Part shown: positions 56,150-64,000 of the stretch, one piece after another
Numbering within the stretch: position 1 is the stretch's first letter
Layout of the letters: the number at the start of each line of letters is the position of its first letter
Assembly (NCBI GenBank): GCA_026075535.2
Contig: AP026544.2
Coordinates: 6,634,001-6,698,000 of the forward strand
DNA from: Tricholoma matsutake
Lineage: Eukaryota > Basidiomycota > Agaricomycetes > Agaricales > Tricholomataceae
DNA length: 64,000 nucleotides
Reading direction: 5' to 3'
Position numbers and translations under genes: made by a program
Notes under the pieces: model-generated
What the model saw: only the letters and a program-made list of their open reading frames with translations
Told to the model about the DNA's origin: nothing
The model's database searches: none

Positions 56150-56597
56150 TGGGGGGGGATCATAAAATACCAGCTAGCTGTAGGTTAGCAATGCAATTGG
56201 CTTTCTTACAACCACTGAGCGAAATGAGAGTGACTGATCAGAGAGCAGATCGATGCCTGCACAGGTCAGCTCTCACAAGGATGAAGCAGGCTCATATTAC
56301 TTACCCATCTTACAGGATATGGAGTCCAGACAACTGATGACTGATGGATGACAGAATTGGTGCTCCAGATAATATATATCTGGTCTTTTTCTAAAGCCAC
56401 AGATTTATTTCTCCTACATACCTTGTAATGTATGGAATTTGGAGAACAGTGTCCAAGAGATATCAATGTTGGTGCTTATGGTGCAAGTCACCCAGACTTC
56501 CCCTTCTTACAAGTGTTGGGACTATGGGTAATTTTTGCTCATTCTGTCATTAAATTTGCAGACCTGTCTTTCCAATGCATATGATCTGTGCAAGCAT
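56150..56597. other. no gene recognised
   Basis: About 450 bp without supported feature. Confidence 0.5.
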
Positions 56598-57215
56598 TTC
56601 TTACAGACTTTTTACCAATTCTGTGGGTTTGTCAATATGATGTTTTCACATACTTCATATAAATCTTCTCAAGTAACTGCTCTTAGGCAGCTGCTGATCA
56701 GCGCAACCTTCCTGTGATTGCTGGCAGAATCTGCCATTGCTACCGTCCTTTATAAGCATTGGGACAACAGGAGGATTTTCATTGCTCTTTTCTAAATTTC
56801 ACAGAATTGTTGGTCTGATGCTTCAAGGCCTTTTCCTGCATGTCTTACAGAACTTCTGAAGCAACTGCTTCCTGGCAGCTGCTGATCAGCAGAACCCACC
56901 TGATATAGCTGGCTGAATCCACCACTGCTGCCATCCTTTATAAAGGTCGGGACCACAGGTGGCTTTCTGTCCATCTTTTGCAAATTTTTCTGATGCACCA
57001 TGCTTTTACCAATTTGAGAGGTTTGCCAGTCTGATACTTCATGGTCTATACTCACAATTCTTACAAATATTCTCAAGTAATCATTTCTAGGCAGCAGCTG
57101 ATCAGTGAGGCCATCCTGATATAGCTGGTGGAATCTGCCATCGCTACTGTCCTTTATAAGCATTGGGACAACAGGTGGATTTTCATCACTCTTTTCTAAA
57201 TTTCACTGATCAATC
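56598..57215 (-). repeat. three tandem ~190-215-bp repeats
   Basis: Each unit contains GGCAGCTGCTGATCAG (or GGCAGCAGCTGATCAG), then CTGATATAGCTGG-like and CTTTATAAGCATTGGGACAACAGG-like parts in that order. Two units are open on the minus strand and encode related peptides with a F/L-I-K-D motif and D-Q-L/Q-L-P. Confidence 0.8.
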
Positions 57216-57704
57216 ACACTTGATATCTCTGTTCATTAAATTTCACATATGTATACTATTTGTTCAGCTACTACCATAATTTTTGAAAGCTCAATTCTGA
57301 GTGCACTGTTGAAATTTGTCAACGCTACCCTCCTTTAAATACCCTTTTCAGACTGTATATAAGAATTGCAAATATTATTGTTAATTTGGATATTTTAAGG
57401 CCTTATCAAGCCTTAACCTTTTCAGCCCAAAACCCAGATGACAATGACAATGACAACCACCATCATAGCAACAGGGACAATGACAACAACTGCACCTGCT
57501 GCCCCCTCACTTGCTCAAAGTGCGAGACAGAGGGGGCTGTTTACTTTAGTACTAATGAGCCTTACCCAGCACATATCCAGCCTTGTGAGCTACTGCTTGC
57601 AGGGTGGATTTGCTTTCTTTCATTTTTCTTGTTTCATTCTTTTATTATTGTGTTTAACTTTTTTAGTTATACTATAAATTAGTCTGAGTAGTTAGTTGGT
57701 AGTC
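57216..57704. other. AT-rich spacer with an ACAATG microrepeat
   Basis: ACAATGACAATGACAACC-type repeats lie at about 57440-57490. No gene recognised. Confidence 0.5.
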
Positions 57705-57905
57705 AGTACAATGTTGGTTGGACCACTGGTCCAGTCAAAAACCAGTCTGAACTGGTTTTCAAACCGAATATAACCGATACAGACTGGTCCTGTAGGGTCC
57801 AGTCTGGTTTTCATAGAATATGTAAAATATAAGAACCAGTCTCAGTCCTGGTTCTCCCTCGAGGGGGGTGAAAACCTGGACCGGACTGGACTTTAAAGCA
57901 CTAAC
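57705..57905. mobile_element. hAT-type element fragment 3
   Basis: About 200 bp with the characteristic GGACTGGTCC/CCAGTCTGG motifs and a right end GGACTTTAAAGCACTA matching hAT-type elements 1 and 2. The left end (CAATGTTGG) is weak and no 8-bp duplication is seen. Confidence 0.65.
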
Positions 57906-58020
57906 TATATCTAGAGACTGGTTATTTTTGTGAAGTTCTGAGTGCCATTAATCTTTTGGTAGAAAGTCATCAAATTGTCACACTTTATCACATGACATTG
58001 GCACATCGTGCTTGAGCCCT

Positions 58021-58144
58021 ACCTTATTAATAATCCATTGCATCAAAACCATCAATTTCCCTATCACATGCCTGGATCCCACCCCCTTCTTGTAGAGAGA
58101 ACCCACATGGTCTTAGCTAGCAAATAGTGGGTGTTGCCCTAACA
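58021..58144 (-). repeat. partial family D LTR
   Basis: Matches about 27240-27361 (CCCCCTTCTTGTAGAGAGAA, TAGTGGGTGT, CCCTAACA end). The rest of the LTR is absent. Confidence 0.85.
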
Positions 58145-58990
58145 ATAATAGACTACGGTACCATCAATAATCATATAAATAATGTTGTACTGAATGTTAC
58201 TCACCTCAGTTGATGTATAATTGACTGAGATGTCTAGGTATGTGTAAGGCAAGGCAGGGGTAGGAGTATATCCTTGTGTTTTTGGGCTAAGGGTATGAGG
58301 GGTAAGGGTAGGGGTTTGGAAGTTCATACCCTTGCATACCCCTGTACCCTTAGTGAGGGTACAGGGGTATGCCAGGGGTATGCTTATGTAAGAATATCAT
58401 TTGATTCTTTCAGCTACCAAGACTCATATTCAAGATTTTCATCAATTAAATACAGATTTTAGGATTGTCCAACATGATAATGGCTTTCATATGTTAATAA
58501 GAGGTATTAATATGTGATATTAATAGTAAATACAATAGTTATCAATACTTTTCAAATGAATTTTGCTCTAAATATGTTGATTTTGTGCCAAACCCTTGTA
58601 CCCTTGACAAACCCTCCCATACCCTTGGCAACCCTTATGTAATCATGGTGATTACTAATGTTGTTTCATGCTTGGCCATTTGCTCATCACATATACTGAT
58701 GTCTACAGACTCTCTCACTTCCTTCTCCCCCCATATCTATCCTCCCATATTTCCTATTGTACACCTCCTGTATCTGCTTTCCTCTTATAATCTCTGGTCC
58801 TATTCTGTCTCGGTGAGTGAATCTTACCGCTTACTGGGTACAATTACACCTTTTTTTTGAATACAGACCAGACCGCTCTGTATCGCTGCTAAAATCCTGT
58901 CGTTACACTGCACAGTCCCGTTAAATGTTTGTTCATACTGCCCAATCTGACATCTAAAGCTTCGATGACCGCTCCGCCCCGTACGAACCC
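58145..58990 (+). other. spacer before gypsy E, probably including its 5' LTR and leader
   Basis: Contains a GGGTA-rich zone, a perfect 17-bp hairpin (58334-58372) and CCCTTGTACCCTTG-like repeats near 58590-58630. The LTR of gypsy E should end shortly before 58990, but its partner lies outside the window, so its limits cannot be set. Confidence 0.4.
58334..58372. repeat. perfect 17-bp hairpin
   Basis: GCATACCCCTGTACCCT at 58334-58350 is the exact reverse complement of 58356-58372, loop TAGTG. Confidence 0.95.
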
Positions 58991-61900
58991 ATGGCCAGCA
59001 CGAGTACCAGATCTGTGCCTGTAACCCCTGCCGTTCCGACTGCACAGAGGAGACACTTGCCATCGACTGCGTCTCTGCCACATCTTTCTCCTATTCCGTC
59101 TTCCCCACTTTCTAATCCCATGCCATCACCACCCAGTACTCCTGCTCCAACTGCACAAATAAACGCGCATATAGCTGCCCCTTACGACTCAGACTCTTCC
59201 TCTGATTACAAATATCCACGTTTCTCTAAAATGTCAAACATCGCCAACACTTCCTTCCCCCTTGCTGAATGTGAACAGATCCACTCATCGAAGTCTCCCA
59301 TCTTGACTGCTGGTGACGTCTTGCCAAAAGTTCTTCAATCATTCAAACTCGTGTGTCTTGATTACTTCACAGAGAAGAATGTGCCAGATGCAGAACAAGT
59401 GCAAAAGATCCTTGGGTGCTTCAGGGACAACCGCATCCAGGACTGGGTGCAAGGAGATCGCACTCATCTCCTCAAACTGACATTCGACGAGTTCATGGCT
59501 GAACTTTGGGATGGCTACCTTGCCTCTGATTGGGTTGACACCATCCGCCTTGAGCTGCTTTCCTTGACTCTCGTGACCTGCCCTGCTGGCAGCACATTCT
59601 GGGATTACTTCAACCACATGCAATCACTCAACTCGTTGCTTGTCGACACCTTGTCCTTCCAGAAGGAAAAGGATTTTCATCAGAAGGTGGAAGCAGGCCT
59701 CGATGCAGAACTCACCCAGAAGTGCCATGAGAAAGCATGCCAGGACATTGTTCCTCTCCACGCCTGGGCACAGGCTGTCAAGACGATCGATGACACGCGT
59801 CATGCAGACTGCGTACACACACATCAAGTCGCAGCTGAGTTCCTGAGAGAGCGAAAACGAGGCCGAGACAAAAATGATGATAGCTACAACAACTCTAAAT
59901 GCCGCTGATCACAATACCCCTCTGCTGGAACATCTACAGCCCCTTTGGGCGTGCCCAACGTGTCAACAACATCGACTACGACTCGCGCGAGCCTCGCTCC
60001 TCTGACTAAAGAAGAAAAGGACAAGCTGGATGCCAAAGATGGCTGCAGAAAGTGCCGCCGTATCTATGCATATCACCGTTCTGTGGAGTGTCCATATGGA
60101 TTCCCTATTGCATCCTCCTACTGTGGTCTCATTGACAACCGCACCACTGCTGCTCCCCCAACCACCAACCCCACTCCGGCTATGAATGCAAACATGACTC
60201 AGCCACGAGTAACGTGCCCTGTGGCCGCCATTGGATTGTGGGCAGCTGAACAAGCCACTTTCGGCAATGGTGCCTCATCAGCATTAAGGAACAGATTGGA
60301 AAGCAAGGAAGATGATGATGACATGGTATGTGCTCCTTTTAAATGTTGCCACCTGTGGTGGCAGGGAAAGATCAAAGGTCCCAATGAACCGTTACCCTTA
60401 TTGTCCCCAATGCTCCTGGACTGTGGTGCTCACCTAGTACTTATTGATACAGAATTAGTAACAAAACTGGGACTCTGCTGCCACCACCTGCCTGAACCTG
60501 AACTTGTAGATGTTGCCTTAAAGAACGCCAAAACGACCGAAAAGTTAATGTTGACTGAATGGGTGAAGCTCACTGTAACCGCCGTAGATGGCGAATGGAC
60601 TTCACGAATGGTATGCGCTCTTGTAGCCCCAAATCTCTGTGCACCTGTTGTTCTCGGACTACCATTTTTAGTATGGAATAATATTCTAACCGATTACGCT
60701 GCCCATACATGTGTTGATACAAAGAATAACTATGACTTGCTGAATCCTGTGCCCCGTACTGCAAAGAAACCGAAACATCCACGACTTCGCAAACAGATAC
60801 GACAGATGAAAACCAACCGTAAACTGATGTTAGATGAATTGAAATTTGTACTGCAAGGCCGGCTACATCTGCTAAACTTTGATGTCGTAAAACCTGTTGA
60901 CATGGCAGCTGCTATAACTGCCCGTATCGAAGTGCTTTCTCATGTTGCTGAACTGATGCACCATGAAGATTCACTGAAAGCTGAGTACCACAAGCTGTTT
61001 GAACTGATCCCACATGCAGAAGACTTGCCAACTGACGTGTTAGCCAGAATTCACCTGAAGCAAGCTGACCAGGTGATAAAAACATGAATGTACCAGTGTC
61101 CACGCAAATTTTGTGAAGCATGGGGAACATTGCTGAAAAAGCATCTGGATGCAGGGAGAATCCGCCCGTCTTTGTCATTGTGGGCTTCACCAGCCTTCAT
61201 CATCCCTAAAGCTGATGCTTCTGTACTTCCTCGATGGGTCAACGATTTCTGGCAGCTGAATTCCAATACTGTGATTGACTCCCACCCTCTACCTCATGTT
61301 GACGACATCTTAAATGACTGCACAAAAGGTAAAATCTGGGCTACCATTGATATGACAGATAGCTTTTTCCAGACACAGATGCATCCCGACGATGTCCACC
61401 TCACCGCGGTCTCCACGCCTTTTGGTCTTTACAAGTGGTTGGTAATGCCAATGGGACTATGCAACGCCCCAGCTATCCACCAACGACGGGTCGCAGTGGC
61501 GCTTAGAGAACACATCGGGAAAATCTGTCATGTATATCTGGATGACATCGTGATCTGGTCACAAACTATTGAGGAGCATCACCGTAACATCCGTCTAATC
61601 CTGAATGTGCTGTGCACAGCAAAGCTGTACTGCAATCCAAAGAAAACACACCTCTACTGTAGTTCAATTGATTTCCTTGGTCACCATATCTCACTGGACA
61701 GTATCAAACCAGACAACAGCAAAGTAGAAAAGATCACAAATTGGCCAAGGCCTAGAAGCGCAACTGACATTCGCTGTTTCCTAGGGCTGGTGCGATATCT
61801 AGCAGTGTTCTTGCCAGACTTGGCAACACATACCTTGGTTCTTACACCTCTGACAACTGCCCTGGCTACACGCTGCTTCCCCACCTGGGGTGCAGATCAC

Positions 61901-64000
61901 CAGCTCGCGTTTGAGGCGATCAAGTCCATTGTGGTAAGCCATGACTGTCTAACGACCATTGACCACAAGGATCCTGAAGGTAAAATATTCGTGACAACAG
62001 ACGCCAGTGATTTCCGGTCTGGGGCTGTTCTGTCCTTTGGAAATACTTGGGAATCTGCTAGACCGGTGGCTTTCGACTCGATGATGTTCAAAGGTGCAGA
62101 GCTTAATTATCCCGTTCACGAAAAAGAAATGCTGGCTATCATTCACGCACTGAAAAAATGGTGCGCGGATCTTTTTGGCTCTGCATTCACAGTTTTCACT
62201 GACCATAAAACTCTTGAAAACTTTGAGAACCAGCATGACTTGTCATGCCGCCAAGCACGCTGGATGGAATTTTTGTTGCAATTCGACACGAAAATAGTTT
62301 ACATCAAGGGCAAAGACAACTCAGTTGCTGATGCCCCTTCCCGTCTCCCGACGGTCACTGCTGCTGACAGTTCAGCCGCTGTGGATGCAGCCCACGCACC
62401 ATACAAATTCTGCCCATATGATGATGAACTGTGCTCTGTGAACGTAATACTGCCAGCTACATGTGGCTCTCCGTTGCGATCTGCCTGCTGCCTGGCACTC
62501 TCTTCGCTACCGAAATGCAACAGCATTGCAGCAACACTGAATATCACAGCTGACCCCGAGCTGAAAAAGAGCATTGTCGAGGGCTACCTGCATGACTCCT
62601 GGTGCAAGAAATTATTAGCTGCTGCACCCAGGATGTCGACCATGCAGGAAATAGACGACCTGTGGTTCATTGGTGAGCATCTAGTAGTTCTGTTGGTACC
62701 CAGATTGAGAGAGGCACTGTTCAGGCTCACTCACGATTCTCTTGGACATTTTGGATTCAAAAAATCTTATGGTTCACTGAGAAATTTGTATTACTGGCCA
62801 AACATGAGGCGGGACCTTGAACAAGTGTATGTACCTAGCTGTGCTGACTGCCAGCGCAACAAGTCAAGGACTACATTGCCGGCTGGACTGCTACACCCCC
62901 TACCGGTTCCTGATGGTCGCAGGAATTCTGTAGCCTTGGACTTCATTGGTCCTCTTCCTGAGGATGAAGGGTTCAATTGTATACTCACAATGACTGACTG
63001 TTTAGGTGCCGATGTACAGATCGTGCCAATGCGTACTGACCTTACCGCTGAACAAGTTGCAGAAATTTTTTTCAACCATTGGTATTGCAAAAATGGACTA
63101 CCACTAGAAATAGTGTCGGACTGTGACAAGCTGTTTGTTTCGAAATTCTGGGGTGCACTTCACAAACTGTCTGGCATCAAACTGAAGATGTCTTCTTCGT
63201 ACCACCCGCAAACTGACGGATCCAGTGAACGTTTGAACAAGACTGTGAATCAGGCACTCTGTTACCACGTTGCTCGTAATCAAAAGGGATGGGCACGCAT
63301 GTTGCCATGGGTGCGTTTTGATTTGATGAACACCATGAATAAATCAACAGGCTTTTCACCGTTCCAACTCAGAATGGGACGAAGCCCTAGATTGATTCTG
63401 CCTCTCATGGCGCCGATCGTGACAGAAATTGCTGAAGAGGTACTTGCCCGTGAACTGATCACCCATCTGCAGGAAGATGTCTGCGAGGCTCAGGATAACT
63501 TCCTGAAGGCAAAAGTCACACAGGCCATGTTTGTGAATGCATTGCATGGTCCAGACCTGAAGCTGGACATAGGAGACAGGGTGATGCTGTCAACTGAAAA
63601 CAGATGCAGGGAATACACTGCTAAAGGTGAGAAGCGTGTTGCTAAATTTATGCCTAGGTTCGACAGACCTTACTACATCATTGATGTCAACCAAAAAAAA
63701 TTGATGGTCACCCTGGATTTTCCTCAAGCGTCGAAAAGGTTCCCAACGTTCCACACCAGTGATGTAATGCCATATAATGAAAATGACTGTGCTCTGTTCC
63801 CTGACTGCAAGCTTGCAAGGCCTGGTGCTATCATTACAGAGAATGGTGCAGAAGAATACTACATCGAGAAAATCATTGACGCTCGCAAGCGAGGAAGGGG
63901 GATGCAATATTTGGTAAGGTGGGTTGGTTACAGCCCCAGGGACGACACTTGGCTCCCTGGATCAGAATTCATCGACAACACCGCGTTAGATGACTGGCAG
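58991..64000 (+). pseudogene. gag-pol: gypsy E Gag-Pol in one frame, with chromodomain, runs off the window
   Basis: ATG at 58991. Gag has a Ser/Pro-rich N terminus and capsid region (D-W-V-Q-G near 59448). A TGA at 59906-59908 interrupts the frame, which then continues to a second TGA at 61085-61087 and, as far as I can read, is open to the window end. A zinc-like C-R-K-C-x9-C segment is near 60046-60090. The protease-like motif is D-C-G-A-H at 60419. RT has Y-L-D-D at 61535-61546. RNase H has T-D-A-S-D near 62000 and T-D-H-K near 62200. Integrase has Asp 62939, Asp 63119 and Glu 63227 (D-x35-E); the residue after S-D is Cys where Arg is common. The chromodomain is at about 63850-63960 (Y-Y-I-E-K-I-I-D, W-V-G-Y). 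Unlike A and B there is no frame change between gag and pol. Confidence 0.92.

Overview
The window is a repeat-dense segment of a fungal nuclear genome, most probably an Agaricomycete (Basidiomycota). The evidence is chromodomain Ty3/gypsy elements, a Ty1/copia element, hAT-type elements, short introns (about 40-65 nt with GTRNGT/CTRAC/YAG-like signals), and degraded members of gene families I know from expanded Agaricomycete families (JmjC-like, 2OGFeDO JBP1/TET-like, DUF6698-like). I see no bacterial operon, rRNA, CRISPR array or intact single-copy housekeeping gene. Nearly every reading frame carries premature stops, mostly TGA, consistent with C-to-T (G-to-A) decay. The one largely intact gene is the pol of the first gypsy element.

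Layout. 1-26378 is a nest of insertions in a decayed BED/hAT transposase gene (1-52, 6105-6298, 23687-26378). Gypsy A (53-6099, TSD ATTGG, LTRs differing at one position) sits in its upstream part. Gypsy B copy 1 (6299-23681, TSD GAAGC) follows. It is split by four insertions: a noncoding repeat (family F) in its 5' LTR, a copia element (8854-15630, TSD CAACC) in its gag, a hAT-type element inside that copia (9664-11028, TSD CTTCYGAG), and a second hAT-type element (21545-22976, TSD GTCAAGAA) in its 3' LTR. The last contains a solo B LTR (TSD GAAAC). Between pol and the 3' LTR, B copy 1 carries an antisense, apparently spliced gene encoding a coiled-coil/Cys6 protein; B copy 2 lacks it.

26379-36755 holds a minus-strand LTR with a clear tRNA-type primer-binding site (family D), a decayed chromodomain gypsy (C) with a B solo LTR inserted (TSD GAGGA), minisatellites, pyrimidine-rich low-complexity DNA and a second family F tract. 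36756-41318 (minus) holds remnants of a JmjC-like gene. 41388-43627 holds a 423-bp inverted-repeat element and a 1.4-kb TIR element with TA target site that carries palindromic repeats and five consecutive GC-rich hairpins each followed by an A/T run. 43756-51620 is a TET/JBP-like pseudogene interrupted by gypsy B copy 2 (minus, 44288-50723, TSD CAATT). 51785-57905 contains repeat fragments, two sets of tandem 200-320-bp repeats, a DUF6698-like gene remnant and a hAT-type fragment. 58991 to the window end is a further gypsy (E) whose gag and pol lie in one frame, with two TGA stops and a C-terminal chromodomain.

The target-site duplications give a relative insertion order. Gag proteins would form particles, pol would supply protease, RT, RNase H and integrase, and the chromodomains would direct integration to marked chromatin. 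From the sequence, only element A looks close to autonomous, and it has a stop in gag.
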